Assembly (NCBI GenBank): GCA_023432225.1
Contig: JAEYUW010000045.1
Coordinates: 124,001-188,000 of the forward strand
Length of the DNA stretch: 64,000 nucleotides
Source of the DNA: Verrucomicrobiota bacterium
GTDB lineage: Bacteria > Verrucomicrobiota > Verrucomicrobiia > Opitutales > Opitutaceae
Direction: 5' to 3'
A program made the position numbers and the translations under genes. The notes beneath the pieces are model-generated. The model saw only the letters and a list, made by a program, of their open reading frames with translations, searched no databases and had not been told where the DNA came from. Position 1 is the first letter of the stretch. Every line of letters begins with the position of its first letter. This document shows positions 26,233 to 36,195 of the stretch, in pieces.

Positions 26233-27999
26233 TCAGGCGGGGCGCGCGCGGCGGGCGACGCGGCGGAGGCCGAAGCCGATGAGGAGGAGAAGCAGGCCGG
26301 CGATCAGGTTGTGCGTGGACGGCGCGGTGGCCGACGACGGGAGCACGGTGCAGAGGATGAGGACGCCGCCGAGCACGAGGGAAATGGTGCCGATGACGCC
26401 GTAAACCGCGAGTCCGCTCGTGTTGGCGGCGGGCGCGTCGGGCACGGGCGTGCGCAGGTCGCGGTCGAGCGCGGCGAGTTCGCGATGGCGCGGATTGTCG
26501 GCGCGGAACCAGCGCGCGGAGAGCGCGAAGACGAGCGAGGCGGTGACGGCTTCGCTGAGGACGTTGCGCGCGAGCGGGTTTTCCTTCCAGACGCCGAGCA
26601 CCATGAGCGTGATCGCGACGGCGAGCGCCGCGGAGCACGCGGCGATGCCCGACCACCACGGCGTGCGCCGGAAGATCATGCCGAGCGCCACGGGCATCAT
26701 GAACGCGGCGGTGAGCGAGTAATACTGGAGCGCGAAGTCGAACGCGCCGCCGAAGCGCGGGATGTAGAATGCGACCACGATGCCGGCCGCGCCGACGATC
26801 AGCATCGTGAGACGCGCGATGTTGAGTTGGTGGCGGTCGGACGGCAGCGCACCGCGCGCGCGGCGATGCAGCGGAGCGTAGACGTCGCGCGTGATGGTGG
26901 CGGCGAGCCAGTTGAAGGAATCGTTCGCCTGGCCGAGCGTGGCGGAGAGCACGGCGGAGACGACGAAGCCGATCAGGCCGTGCGGGAGCAGCAGCAGCGC
27001 AAGCGAGACGTAGGAGGCTTCGGCGGGTTCCTTGAGCGCGGGCCAGAGCGACGCGATGTCCGGGAAGATGACGCGTGCGGCCATCACGGGCAGAATCCAC
27101 AGCAGCGGGCCGAAGAACGACAGGACGGCGCACAGCAGCGCCATCTTGCGGGCGCCGCGCTCGTCGGGGACGGAGTAGTAGCGCTGCGCGAGATGCCAGG
27201 CGACGTTGTAGCCGAGCACGCAGTTGATGAAGTAGCCGGTGAGAAACCAGAAGTTGCCCGAGGTGCTTTGGAGCGTCGTGAGGTAGTAGGGCGGGACTTC
27301 GGCAAGGAGCCGCTGGAAGCCCGCGACGAGGCCCTGGCCTTGGCCGAGGTAGAGGTAGGAAACGGGGAAGATCACGATCGTCATCACCACGATGATGATC
27401 GATTGCACGGCGTCGGAGAGCACGGCCGCCCAGAGTCCGCCGATGACGGTGTAGAGCACCATCACGACGCCGACGCCGAGGATGGAGAGTTGCAGGCCGC
27501 TCAGCTCGAAGCCGAGGAGGTGAAACTCGCGCGTGCCGAAACCGAGGGCGGTGGAGACGAAGATGCAGAGGATGTAGAGGCCCTGACCGATACCGACGAC
27601 TTGCGGGACGATCGCGGTGACCGAGTAGAAATAGGTCGTCGACGGCGAATAGCGGCGGGTGAGGAATTGCAGCGGCGAATCGAGCCGCGCGCGCCGCCAC
27701 ATTTTCGCGAAGTAGAAATAGCCGATGAGGTAAGTCCACGTCGCCATCGTGAAGACGATGATCGAGCCGATGCCGACGCGGTAGGTGTAGCCTGCGGCGG
27801 CGACGAACATGAACGCCGAGAAACCGGAGACCCAATTCGACAGACCGGCGAGCACCCACGGGACCTGGCCGCCGGCTTTGAAGTAGTCGTCGGTGCTCTT
27901 GTTTTTCCGCGCGGCGTAGAAGCCGACGCCGATGATGATCGCGAAGTAGAGCGCGATCAGGCCGTAGTCGGCGGAGTTGACCGTGTTGAAAGCCGGCAT
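26233..27999 (-). CDS. Sodium:solute symporter (SSF family)
   Basis: 588 residues from the ATG at 27997-27999; an in-frame GTG two codons earlier is an alternative. It has about 13-14 hydrophobic segments and SSF hallmarks: an initial ALYFAIIIGVGFYAARKN segment, FKAGGQVPWVLAGLSNWVSGFSA, ALGFG, AVQSIIIVVMTIVIF and a GQANDSFNWLAATI segment near residue 355. It imports the product of the lyase gene just upstream, probably a sugar or uronate oligomer, with sodium. A 28-residue gap between segments 11 and 12 holds an HRELAALDRDL cytoplasmic loop. Confidence 0.93.
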   Translation of the reverse strand: MPAFNTVNSADYGLIALYFAIIIGVGFYAARKNKSTDDYFKAGGQVPWVLAGLSNWVSGFSAFMFVAAAGYTYRVGIGSIIVFTMATWTYLIGYFYFAKMWRRARLDSPLQFLTRRYSPSTTYFYSVTAIVPQVVGIGQGLYILCIFVSTALGFGTREFHLLGFELSGLQLSILGVGVVMVLYTVIGGLWAAVLSDAVQSIIIVVMTIVIFPVSYLYLGQGQGLVAGFQRLLAEVPPYYLTTLQSTSGNFWFLTGYFINCVLGYNVAWHLAQRYYSVPDERGARKMALLCAVLSFFGPLLWILPVMAARVIFPDIASLWPALKEPAEASYVSLALLLLPHGLIGFVVSAVLSATLGQANDSFNWLAATITRDVYAPLHRRARGALPSDRHQLNIARLTMLIVGAAGIVVAFYIPRFGGAFDFALQYYSLTAAFMMPVALGMIFRRTPWWSGIAACSAALAVAITLMVLGVWKENPLARNVLSEAVTASLVFALSARWFRADNPRHRELAALDRDLRTPVPDAPAANTSGLAVYGVIGTISLVLGGVLILCTVLPSSATAPSTHNLIAGLLLLLIGFGLRRVARRARPA

Positions 28000-28006
28000 G
28001 TTCACG

Positions 28007-30091
28007 TCACACGATCACGCGCGGAAGTTCGCCCGGCGGCAGCTGCAACTCGACGTTGATGCGGTGTCCGCGATGCTCGCCGGCGATGCGCCAGCCGTGC
28101 GTGGCGGTCGTGACGTCCAGTTGGCCGTGCGCGGTGCCGGACGGCGCCGTAGTCACGACGGTGAGCAGCGTGTGCTCTTGCGCGGTGGCGGATTCGACCT
28201 CGGCGAACGGGAAGATGCCTTCGGACTCGGGCAGGTTGAGCTTACCGACGCGGGTGGTGGCGGTGCCGTTCGGCGAGTAAACGCGCGCTTGTGCGCTTGC
28301 GAGCGGACGCGCGATGGAGAACGAACTGCCGCTGGCGGTCGCGACGCCGAGATTGTCGTCGTTGAAGACTTGGAAACGCAGCTGCACGGGCGCGGCTTGT
28401 TGAAGCTCCACGCGGTCGAGGAGGAGCACGACGTCGGGCTTGAGGAAGACGAGCGTGCGGCGGACGAGTTTCGCGTCGGGCAATACGAGCGCGTAAGCTT
28501 CCGTGGCGTCGCTCGTGGCCGTCATCCAGCTGGAGCCGGTGCGGTAGTCGACGACGCGAGCGTTCGCCCAAGAGGAGTTCGTGCCTTCGCGGCCATCGTG
28601 ATATTGGTGGCCCTTGCCGCCGATGAGGACGGCGCTGTGAGCCTCGGTTTGGCGGAGCAACCAGCGTGGCAGCGTGGGCGAGTAAGCGGCTTTGAAGGGG
28701 TCGTGAAAGAGACGGTCACCGTGCGCCTTGAGGATGACGCTGTTGCGGTCGGCATGTTCGTGGTTCGCCGGGCCGCCGCTGCGCAGGGCGAGGACGGTGT
28801 CGTCGGCGGACCAGCCGGTGCGCGCGATGACCCAGTCGTTGCTCAGGCGAACGTCGTGGAGATCGGGCGTCGGCGCTTTCGCCACAGCGTCGGGGCGATA
28901 CCACACGGCGGCCTGGAGTTGGCGGAGCGAGCCGGTGTGCTTGGCGACGTGGTGACTCAACGGATCGTCGGCGACGGTGCCGACCCAACCGGCGACGGTG
29001 ACGTCCATCGTCGCGGCGGCGTCGCAGAAATTCACGAGATCGAGTTCCGGCTGATAATTGGCGCGCGGTGTCGCGGCGTAGGCGGTGCCCAGCTTCGGAT
29101 CGAGGATCGGTTTGCCGCCGCACGGCATCGCCATGGCGAGCGCGTAGCGGATGGTGCCGGGATAGTTGATGAGGCGACGATCATCGATGCCGAGACGGCG
29201 GTGCAGCGCTTCGGCAAAAATCGCCATATGCGACGTCGTGTAGCCCCAGTAGCCGACGCCTTCATCGTAGGAGCCGTCCGGGCCATACATGACGGCGAAG
29301 GCCTGCACGCTTTGGCGGGCGAGATCGAGCCACTTGCGCGCGTCGGGATGGCGACCGTGCAACCAGAGGGCGGCGAGTCCGAGGCCGCAAATGGGAATGA
29401 CCTTCAGGTTCGTCGCGTTGAGGATGAGCGGCCAACGGCTGAGATCGAAACGGAACGCGTAGTCGTCCTCGGGATCGAAGCCCCAGCCGCGCACGCGATC
29501 CGGATACTTCATGCCGTAGAGTGTGCGGTAGCAGGCGGGGGCGCCTTCGTTCGCGATCTTGGTTTCGACGGCGGTGCGCAGGTCGGCGGGCACTTTTTCG
29601 CCGAGCCAATCGAGCGCGTAGCATGCGGCGATAGTCGCTTCCGGTGCGCGCTGCAGGCCGATGGTGTCTTTGCCGCCCTCGAGAAAATAGTCCCAGCGGC
29701 GGTAATCGCAAAGGCGGCGCAGGGCGAGGAGGGCGACATCAAGGTGGGCCGGGTCGCCCCAGACGACGTGGGCAAACGCGGCGTTCTGCACGGCTTTCCA
29801 GGCGCGCATGAAGTCCGCGACGTGGTTGTTCAGGCGCAGTTCCTCGCGGAGGAATTTGGTTTCGGCGGCGACGTCGATGTCGCGCAACATCGCGCGCACT
29901 TCGGCGAGGCGGGGCAGTTCGAGATTGGCGCGGATGCGCGGGAGCTCGGCCGGATCGAAGAGCAGGCCGCGCGTGGCGCCAGCAGCCGGCGCGGCGGTGG
30001 TATCAGCGGCCGCGAGCGGTAGACGGACGAGCGGCAGCGCGGCGAGCGCGGCGGTGGTTTTGAGGAAGGTGCGGCGGCTGGGGGAGTTCAT
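28007..30091 (-). CDS. Heparinase II/III-family polysaccharide lyase, exported
   Basis: 694 residues from the ATG at 30089-30091, overlapping the ROK stop by ATGA. The N-terminus SRRTFLKTTAALAALPLV is a twin-arginine-like export signal. The protein has an alpha/alpha-toroid (residues ~45-390) and a heparinase-II/III beta-sandwich with the diagnostic NHEHADRNS metal segment near residue 443, then HDPF. Such enzymes (PL12/15/21-like) eliminate uronic-acid bonds in glycosaminoglycan-like or alginate-like polymers in the periplasm. The polymer cannot be named from sequence. It is followed after 7 bp by the symporter that would import its products. Confidence 0.9.
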   Translation of the reverse strand: MNSPSRRTFLKTTAALAALPLVRLPLAAADTTAAPAAGATRGLLFDPAELPRIRANLELPRLAEVRAMLRDIDVAAETKFLREELRLNNHVADFMRAWKAVQNAAFAHVVWGDPAHLDVALLALRRLCDYRRWDYFLEGGKDTIGLQRAPEATIAACYALDWLGEKVPADLRTAVETKIANEGAPACYRTLYGMKYPDRVRGWGFDPEDDYAFRFDLSRWPLILNATNLKVIPICGLGLAALWLHGRHPDARKWLDLARQSVQAFAVMYGPDGSYDEGVGYWGYTTSHMAIFAEALHRRLGIDDRRLINYPGTIRYALAMAMPCGGKPILDPKLGTAYAATPRANYQPELDLVNFCDAAATMDVTVAGWVGTVADDPLSHHVAKHTGSLRQLQAAVWYRPDAVAKAPTPDLHDVRLSNDWVIARTGWSADDTVLALRSGGPANHEHADRNSVILKAHGDRLFHDPFKAAYSPTLPRWLLRQTEAHSAVLIGGKGHQYHDGREGTNSSWANARVVDYRTGSSWMTATSDATEAYALVLPDAKLVRRTLVFLKPDVVLLLDRVELQQAAPVQLRFQVFNDDNLGVATASGSSFSIARPLASAQARVYSPNGTATTRVGKLNLPESEGIFPFAEVESATAQEHTLLTVVTTAPSGTAHGQLDVTTATHGWRIAGEHRGHRINVELQLPPGELPRVIV

Positions 30092-31038
30092 GGGGTAGGC
30101 GGGGACGACGAGAGGTGATAGCGCGCGATGGCGATCGCGGCGTGGCTGCCGATCTGGTCGCCGAGCGCGGCGGGCACGACGCGGCACGCGGCGACGCTCG
30201 GGCCGAGTGCTTCGCGGGCGAGGACGGCCTGCATGGCGGGCGCGAGCCATTGTTCGCAACGCGCATAGATGCTGCCGATGACGATGCAGTCGGGATTCAA
30301 GATATCGACGAGCAGCGCGAGGCCTTCGCCGAGCCGCGTGCCGACTTCGGTCCAGAGTTTCAACGCGAACGTATCGCCGGCTGCGGCGGCTCGGCCGACC
30401 TCTTGGGCGGTGATTTGCGCGAGCGGGATTGGGCGCAGGAGCGAATCGGCCGGATACGTGGCGAGGCGCTGGCGCGCGAGTTGCGCGATGCCGCCGCCCG
30501 AGCAGAAACCCTCGAACGAGCCGGCCTTGCCGAAACCGACGGGGCCTTGCGGTGCGAGGCGCAGGTGGCCGACTTCGCCGGCGTCACCGGTGGCGCCTTC
30601 GTAGAGGCGACCGTCGAGGATTAGGCCAGCGCCCATGCCGGTGCCCATCGTCAAGAAGATGAGATTGCGCGCGCCGCGACCGGCGCCCGCTTGCCACTCG
30701 GCGAGCGCGCAGGCGTTGGCGTCGTTCATGAGCCGGGCGCGGCCGCCGAAGCGCGCGGTGAGTCGCTCGCAGATCGCGATGCGGTCCCAGCCCGGCAGAT
30801 TGGGCGGCGACAGAATGAGGCCGCGCGCCGCGTCGAGCGGGCCGCCGCAGGAGACGCCGAAGAGCGGATCGGAGAGAGGACCGAGATTTTCGATCTCGGC
30901 GAAGAAGCGCGCGAGCGTCGCGTCGGGGCCCGCGGTCGGGAAACGCGCGATCTCGCGCACGCCGTCGGCGCCGTCCGGCAAGCTGAGCGCGCACTTGGTG
31001 CCGCCGATGTCGAGGCCGATGAGCGAGGGGGCGGTCAT
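30088..31038 (-). CDS. ROK-family sugar kinase lacking the usual zinc-cysteine motif
   Basis: 316 residues. The ATP-binding LDIGGTK (residues 8-14), GVSCGGPLD, NDANACALAE (~100) and MGTGMGAG (~133) are intact, and the C-terminal DILNPDCIVIGS strand is present. ROK kinases normally carry a CxCGxxGC zinc site after the GH(L/M) helix. Here the stretch GHLRLAPQGPVGFGKAGSFEGFC has only one Cys, so it cannot bind zinc that way. It probably phosphorylates a hexose or N-acetyl hexosamine. It heads the block of catabolic genes and overlaps the lyase gene. Confidence 0.9.
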   Translation of the reverse strand: MTAPSLIGLDIGGTKCALSLPDGADGVREIARFPTAGPDATLARFFAEIENLGPLSDPLFGVSCGGPLDAARGLILSPPNLPGWDRIAICERLTARFGGRARLMNDANACALAEWQAGAGRGARNLIFLTMGTGMGAGLILDGRLYEGATGDAGEVGHLRLAPQGPVGFGKAGSFEGFCSGGGIAQLARQRLATYPADSLLRPIPLAQITAQEVGRAAAAGDTFALKLWTEVGTRLGEGLALLVDILNPDCIVIGSIYARCEQWLAPAMQAVLAREALGPSVAACRVVPAALGDQIGSHAAIAIARYHLSSSPPTP

Positions 31039-31089
31039 GGTCGAGATCGGCGGTGCGGTGTCGGCGGCGGCGAGTGGGGCGCGGCGAGA

Positions 31090-32724
31090 TTACCTCCGGT
31101 AGCCCTCGAAGTGTTTCGGATCCTCGGGGTCCTGATAACGCGTCGTGTAGGTCTTGTTGCTCGCGGCGAGTTTCAGGAAGACGTCGACGGGCACGATCTC
31201 GACCGGGCCGCGGAGCTGCTTCGTGACTTCGACGAGGCTGTTCACGTCGTTGGACTCGCGGACGTGGATGAGGAGGAAGTAGGGACGCTTCGCGTTGAGC
31301 GCGATGAGTTCGTTGAGATCGGCGGCGACCTCCTCGCGCGGGCGACGCGGGTCGATGTAGTAATCGTAGGAGATGAGCGGGCGCGTGTCGCGGAGGTCGC
31401 GCGTGCGCGCGGGGCCGTAGCCGTTGATGAAACCGATCACATCCGGGAAGGCGGCGTAGTAGCGGTCGACGGTTTCCTTCGGGAGGTCGGCGTTGCCGAC
31501 GTTTCCGTCGGCGGCGGAGTTGTCCATGATTTCCATGACGTGCTCGTCGAGAACGGCCATGAGTTCGCGCGCTTCCTTCATCAGCAGCGGGAAGCGGTCG
31601 GCGGGAATGTGGTTGGGATACATGTAGCCCGGACCGGAGAGGCCGCCGATGAAGTAGTCGTTGGGCGTGGCGCTCTCGTGAAAATACTCGAGGGCGGCGG
31701 GCGAGAATTTCGTCCAGTTCATCGTGACCTGCCAGGCGAACGGCAGCTTGCCGCGGCCGGGCTTGGTCCAGACGCCGATGCCGATCGAGTCGGATTGGAC
31801 GAAGGCGAGATAGACTTTCGGCTCGGCGGTGAGCTTGGCGTTGCGGGCGACGTGATGGTTGTTCGTGAAGCGGAAGCCGGGCGTGAACGTGAACTGGCAG
31901 TTGAAGGAAATGTTCGGGAGATTGTGCAGGCCTTCCATCTTGAGGCCGTAGCTGGAGAGGAGCGTGGTGTGCTGCTCCTCGGTGTCCTTGCCGTAGGCGT
32001 GCCAGCCGAAGACGATGGAGCCGGGCTTCAGCTCGGAGAACAGGCGCTGGCCGAGCGCGAGCTCTTCGGGGTGCGCCGGGTTGGCGGAGAGATCGTGGAA
32101 GAACATCCGCTGCCGCACGCCCCAGTCGGCGACGGCGGGCTGGCGCACGGTGCCGCGGTGGCCACCCATGAGCATGATCGCGTCGTGCGTGCAGCGCGAC
32201 CAGTAGCGTTGCACGGCGTCGGTGTAGATCTGGGCTTCGGTCTGGCTGTCGTAGCGGCCGCGCAGATCATCATGTTTCTTGAGGCCGAATTTTTCGACGA
32301 GGGCGATCTGCGGCGCGGTGACGACGAGGACGTCGTCGAGCCCCGCGATGGTGAAGGCGACGTTCATCGTGGCGGGGACGGCCGGGTCCCAGACAACGTA
32401 GCCTTTCGCGCTGCTGGCGAAGCGCGTGAGTGCTTCCTCGGCGGTTTTGATCTCGGTGAATTGGACGCCGTGCTTGCGCTGGTAGAATTCGAAAAGCGGC
32501 TCGGTGATCTCCCACTGAAAATCGCGCGGGTGCACGATGTAGAGTTGCGGGGCGGCGCGATTTGCGAGGCCCTGCAGCGAGAGCAGGAGGACCTTTTCCG
32601 GCAGCGCGCCGGCGACTTTCCAGTCGCCGTCCCAGCGCATGACATAGGCGCTGCGGGCGGCGTCGGCGGCGAAGGCGGACGCGGCGGTGATGAGGAGTGC
32701 GAGGGAAAGAAAGAGGCGACGCAT
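31090..32724 (-). CDS. Exported GxGYxYP-family protein, copy A
   Basis: 544 residues with a signal peptide ending ASAFAAD. The name-giving motif appears as GPGYMYP near residue 365, within GGLSGPGYMYPNHIPAD, and the family fold is clear from VMRWDGDW through FFHDLSAN, PNISFNCQF and the C-terminal FLLIHVRESND. Members are putative glycoside hydrolases of unknown specificity (Pfam GxGYxYP). The protein is a paralogue of the one at 38385-40043, roughly half identical over its length by eye. It lies three bases after its small partner (32728) and 51 bp before the ROK gene. Confidence 0.9.
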   Translation of the reverse strand: MRRLFLSLALLITAASAFAADAARSAYVMRWDGDWKVAGALPEKVLLLSLQGLANRAAPQLYIVHPRDFQWEITEPLFEFYQRKHGVQFTEIKTAEEALTRFASSAKGYVVWDPAVPATMNVAFTIAGLDDVLVVTAPQIALVEKFGLKKHDDLRGRYDSQTEAQIYTDAVQRYWSRCTHDAIMLMGGHRGTVRQPAVADWGVRQRMFFHDLSANPAHPEELALGQRLFSELKPGSIVFGWHAYGKDTEEQHTTLLSSYGLKMEGLHNLPNISFNCQFTFTPGFRFTNNHHVARNAKLTAEPKVYLAFVQSDSIGIGVWTKPGRGKLPFAWQVTMNWTKFSPAALEYFHESATPNDYFIGGLSGPGYMYPNHIPADRFPLLMKEARELMAVLDEHVMEIMDNSAADGNVGNADLPKETVDRYYAAFPDVIGFINGYGPARTRDLRDTRPLISYDYYIDPRRPREEVAADLNELIALNAKRPYFLLIHVRESNDVNSLVEVTKQLRGPVEIVPVDVFLKLAASNKTYTTRYQDPEDPKHFEGYRR

Positions 32725-32727
32725 GGC

Positions 32728-33252
32728 TTATTTCTCCGAGACCTTGGTGAACGTGTAGACGAGCGGGCGTGGCCGGCTGCTGTGCAGCTCGATCAACTGA
32801 AGCTCGCGATCGCCTTCGATGAGGCGGTATTCGGAATAGATCCGCATGATGGTTTCGCCCTGGGAAATCTCGATCGGCGTATCGGCTTCGACGCGCAGGG
32901 TGCGGCCGGCGTCGAGCCAGGCGGCGCGAACGGGCGTGGCTTTGCCCTTGGCTGGGTAGAGCGCCATGTGGCGCTGCTCGACGCGGAAGAACTTCGGCAG
33001 CGTGACCGCTTGCGCCGTGTCGACGACGTTCGTGGCGGCGAAGTTGGTGCGGCCCCATTTCATCTCGTGTCCGAGCGACACGCGTGAGCCGTCGACGGCG
33101 ATCACGAGATCCCACTCGTGCCAGCCATCGAGTGCGGTGCTACGCGCGCGGTCGAGGCGCCAGCGGCCGGCAAACGCGGCGGGCTCGGCGGCGGTGGCGA
33201 GCAAGGGGAACAGCAGGAGGAACAGCGGAACGAAACGTCGGAGTGCGATCAT
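32728..33252 (-). CDS. Exported small beta-barrel-like protein, copy A
   Basis: 174 residues with a signal peptide (FLLLFPLLATAAEP). The mature protein is a series of beta strands starting AGRWRLDRARSTALDGWHEWDL and ending SSRPRPLVYTFTKV, reminiscent of lipocalin/fatty-acid-binding-like barrels. It is clearly related to the product of 40040-40561, which has AGTWAIDLARSTELSPWKSYDL and STRNRPVVYVFHRV at the same positions. It precedes a GxGYxYP gene by three bases, exactly as its paralogue does, so the two proteins probably work together. Function unknown. Confidence 0.85.
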   Translation of the reverse strand: MIALRRFVPLFLLLFPLLATAAEPAAFAGRWRLDRARSTALDGWHEWDLVIAVDGSRVSLGHEMKWGRTNFAATNVVDTAQAVTLPKFFRVEQRHMALYPAKGKATPVRAAWLDAGRTLRVEADTPIEISQGETIMRIYSEYRLIEGDRELQLIELHSSRPRPLVYTFTKVSEK

Positions 33253-33261
33253 GGCGAAAAA

Positions 33262-36156
33262 TCAGGGAGTGTCGCGGAAGCGGAGTTTCTCGGCTTCGCG
33301 ATCGAGGTAGGGAATGCCGTCGGTCATCCACGCGGGCGCGGGTGCGCCTTTGAGGAAGTGGTCGAAGAATTGGTGCATGCGGCGCACCCAGTCCTTCTGG
33401 TCGGCGCGACGGCGCAGGCCGTGGAACTCGCCGTTGTAGTTGAAAAAATAGGCTTCCTTGCCGTGGCGGCGCAGCGCGAGAAACAGCTCGATGCCCTGCT
33501 CGAACGGCACGGCGTCGTCCTGGTCGTTGTTGATCAGCAGCAGCGGCGTCGTGACGCGGTCGATGTGGAAGACGGGCGAGTTATCCAAGTAGAGCTGCGG
33601 GGCGGCGGCCAGGGGCGCGCCGATGCGGCTCTGGGTTTTTTCGTATTGGAACTGGCGCGCGCGCCCGGAGCCCCAGCGGATGCCGGAGTAAGCGCTGGTC
33701 ATGTTGCCGACGGCCGCACCGGCCTCCGCGGCGCGGAAGCGCGTGGTCTGGGTGAGCATGTAGGCGATTTGGTAACCGCCCCAGGAGTGGCCGGAGATGC
33801 CGATAGCGTTCTCGTTGACGAAGCCGCGGCGGACGACCTCGTCGACGGCGGGCAGCACGCACTTCAACGCACTCTGGCCGGGCTGCCCGGCGGTGTAGAC
33901 GATATCGGGCATCAGCACGACGTAGCCGTTGCTGGTGTAGTAGGCGGGGTTGAGGTAGGTCGCCGGCACGGGCGTGGTGAACGTGTGCAGCGTGTGCGAG
34001 AGGCGCTCGTAGAGATAGACGATGAGCGGGTATTTTTTCGTTGGGTCGAAATTGGCCGGCTTGCAGAGCAGGGCGCGCAGCTCGCGGCCGTCGGCGTTGC
34101 GATAGGTGAGCAATTCGGATTGTCCCCAAAGGTAGCGCTCCAGCTGCGCGCCACCGGCGGTGACTTTGACCGGAGCGGCGAAGGCGGAGTTGGTCGTCGC
34201 GAGATCGGGATACTCGTCGAAACGCGACGCGGTGAGCAGCAGCGTGTCGGCCTCGCGGGCGCGACCGGCGAAGCGGTAATTTTTGTCGCCCCAGAGAAGA
34301 CGTTGCGGTGCGGCGGCAGTCGTAGCGGTGAAATCAGCGCGATAGAAACCGGTGGCGCGCGTCGCTTCGCTTTCGGCGCGCAGGATCAGCGGCTCGGTGG
34401 GATCGATGCCGCGACGAGCATCATCCGGATCATTGGGCCGGATGTTCTGGAGACGGAATTGAATTTTCTCCGCGCGACCGGCGCCGGCGGTGAGGTTGCG
34501 CGCGGGACGTCCGTCGGCGAAGAGTTGCCAGACATCGAAGCGATCGTAGACGAGGAACGACTCGCCGTCCTGCATCCAGCCGGCGATGCCGTAGGCACCC
34601 GGTTCCTCGATCAGATCCCCGTCTTCGTCGTGAAAGGCGAAGGGGAGTTGCGCGGTGAGCGAGCGCGTCGCGCCGGTTTGCGCATCGGCGACGAACCATT
34701 GGCGCTGGTGGTAGTAGGCGAACCAACGGCCGGTGTGGGACCAGCGCAGGGCATTCTTTTCGCCCAGCTCCGCGACGATCCGGGTGCGGACGCCACTGCT
34801 CGTATCGACGACGTAGAGGTCCTGAAACAATCCATCGTAGTCGAAACGGCGCCGGTAAGCGCGATCATCGAGGCCGAACACGCGCAGGCCGTCGTCGGAG
34901 AAGGCTATCGCGGGAAGCGTCAGGTCCGCGATCTGCCGAAAGGCGCGCGTCTGGAGGTCGAGCACCCCCAGGTAGGCGCGCGTGCGATCCTTGAAGGCGC
35001 GGATTTTTTGAAGCGGCTGAATGTAGTCGTCGTTCCAGCGCCACAGGTCGGCAGTGACCTTTTCCTCCTCGAGCAACGACTCGAGTCGTTCGTCGGGCTC
35101 TGGGCGAACCGGCGCGGTGGACACATAGAGCTTCTTGCCGTCGAAGGAAAACGCCGGGGCGGCGTCGCCGCTCACGGTCCAGCCGGCGGGAACGCCCGGC
35201 GTGGCGGCGGTGACGAACTCGGCAGCGGGTGCGGTGCCACGCGCCCAACTCCAGAGCGCGAAGCGCGGGACCTTGGCGTCGTGCTCGGCGCGATCGGTGA
35301 CGAAGGCGGCCTGCGACTGGGTGCGGTCCCACGTGAATTTCTGATAGCGACCTGGGCCGGAGACGAGCGACAGCGGAGCACCCGTGTCACCGGGAGTAAC
35401 GACGTAGACGCCGTTCCTGGCCTCGTCGCGGGAGGCGACGGTGAAGGCGAGCGCGCGGCCATCGCGCGCGAAGGAGTATTCGAGCACGTCGGCGAATGTG
35501 CGTTCGGTGCCCGTGGCGAGGTCGCGCAGGACGAGTTGTGACCCGTATTTTTTCTCCTTCGTCTTGGGTGAGGTCGGTTTCGCCGCGTCGTCCTTCTTTT
35601 CGGTGGAGGGCTCCTTCAGGTAGGCGAGCCAGCCGCTGCCTTTCGCAGGGACCTGGAAATTTTTAACATCGGCGATGCGGACGGCAGTTCCAGTGCCGAG
35701 GTCGACGATCACGAGCCCTTCCTTGGGGAGTTCATCGGCCTTTTTCTTGGCGCGCTTGGCGGCGAGCGTGTCGGCTTGCGCGGGGAAGGCGGTGGCAATC
35801 GCGAAGCTCGCGTCACTCGTAAGTGCGATGGTCACTTCGCGGCGCGGGCTCGGGCGCTCGGGATTTTCCTCGGAGGCGGTGAGCGGCGGCGGCGGCAGCG
35901 CGCCGACGGAAAAACGCAATTCGCGCCCGGTGGCGAGTTCACGCAGGATCAAGTCGCCGTCGCCTTCGAGCGGCATGAACGAGTAGGCGAGCCAGCGACC
36001 GTCGCGGGAGAGCGTTTCTCCCTCGATCGAGCGCCAGCCGTCGTAATCCGCGATGCCGAATGGGCGTCGTGGCTCCGCAGCGGCGAGGATGGAAACCGCA
36101 CTGACCAGCGTAACAGCGCAGGTCAGGCGGCGAAAAAAAGCGAGCGAGGCTAACAT
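33262..36156 (-). CDS. Exported S9-family prolyl-oligopeptidase-like peptidase
   Basis: 964 residues. A signal peptide precedes an N-terminal beta-propeller of WD40-like repeats (residues ~60-650, many with DLxxG and LARDGRALAF-type strands). The catalytic alpha/beta-hydrolase domain has the nucleophile elbow GHSWGGYQ (Ser near residue 790), the Asp in NNDQDDAVPF (~880) and the His in FHGLRRR (~911), a complete triad. S9 enzymes of this layout cut short peptides after Pro or other residues in the periplasm. Located between two glycan-related genes, it may digest glycoprotein peptide moieties or act as an acyl esterase, which this fold can also do. Confidence 0.93.
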   Translation of the reverse strand: MLASLAFFRRLTCAVTLVSAVSILAAAEPRRPFGIADYDGWRSIEGETLSRDGRWLAYSFMPLEGDGDLILRELATGRELRFSVGALPPPPLTASEENPERPSPRREVTIALTSDASFAIATAFPAQADTLAAKRAKKKADELPKEGLVIVDLGTGTAVRIADVKNFQVPAKGSGWLAYLKEPSTEKKDDAAKPTSPKTKEKKYGSQLVLRDLATGTERTFADVLEYSFARDGRALAFTVASRDEARNGVYVVTPGDTGAPLSLVSGPGRYQKFTWDRTQSQAAFVTDRAEHDAKVPRFALWSWARGTAPAAEFVTAATPGVPAGWTVSGDAAPAFSFDGKKLYVSTAPVRPEPDERLESLLEEEKVTADLWRWNDDYIQPLQKIRAFKDRTRAYLGVLDLQTRAFRQIADLTLPAIAFSDDGLRVFGLDDRAYRRRFDYDGLFQDLYVVDTSSGVRTRIVAELGEKNALRWSHTGRWFAYYHQRQWFVADAQTGATRSLTAQLPFAFHDEDGDLIEEPGAYGIAGWMQDGESFLVYDRFDVWQLFADGRPARNLTAGAGRAEKIQFRLQNIRPNDPDDARRGIDPTEPLILRAESEATRATGFYRADFTATTAAAPQRLLWGDKNYRFAGRAREADTLLLTASRFDEYPDLATTNSAFAAPVKVTAGGAQLERYLWGQSELLTYRNADGRELRALLCKPANFDPTKKYPLIVYLYERLSHTLHTFTTPVPATYLNPAYYTSNGYVVLMPDIVYTAGQPGQSALKCVLPAVDEVVRRGFVNENAIGISGHSWGGYQIAYMLTQTTRFRAAEAGAAVGNMTSAYSGIRWGSGRARQFQYEKTQSRIGAPLAAAPQLYLDNSPVFHIDRVTTPLLLINNDQDDAVPFEQGIELFLALRRHGKEAYFFNYNGEFHGLRRRADQKDWVRRMHQFFDHFLKGAPAPAWMTDGIPYLDREAEKLRFRDTP

Positions 36157-36195
36157 GAAAACGGTTGGAAGGAGGCTGTCGACTTGCGGCGAAAT

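Noticed and set aside
30691..33087. Long plus-strand open frame (about 798 codons) antisense to the ROK and GxGYxYP genes, with similar cases at 33118-35541, 26230-28059, 27977-30022, 38424-40073 and 15382-16713 (minus)
   Set aside because: These are mirror frames caused by high GC and third-position bias. Their translations are charge-rich and motif-free, while the opposite strand codes for complete, recognisable proteins.
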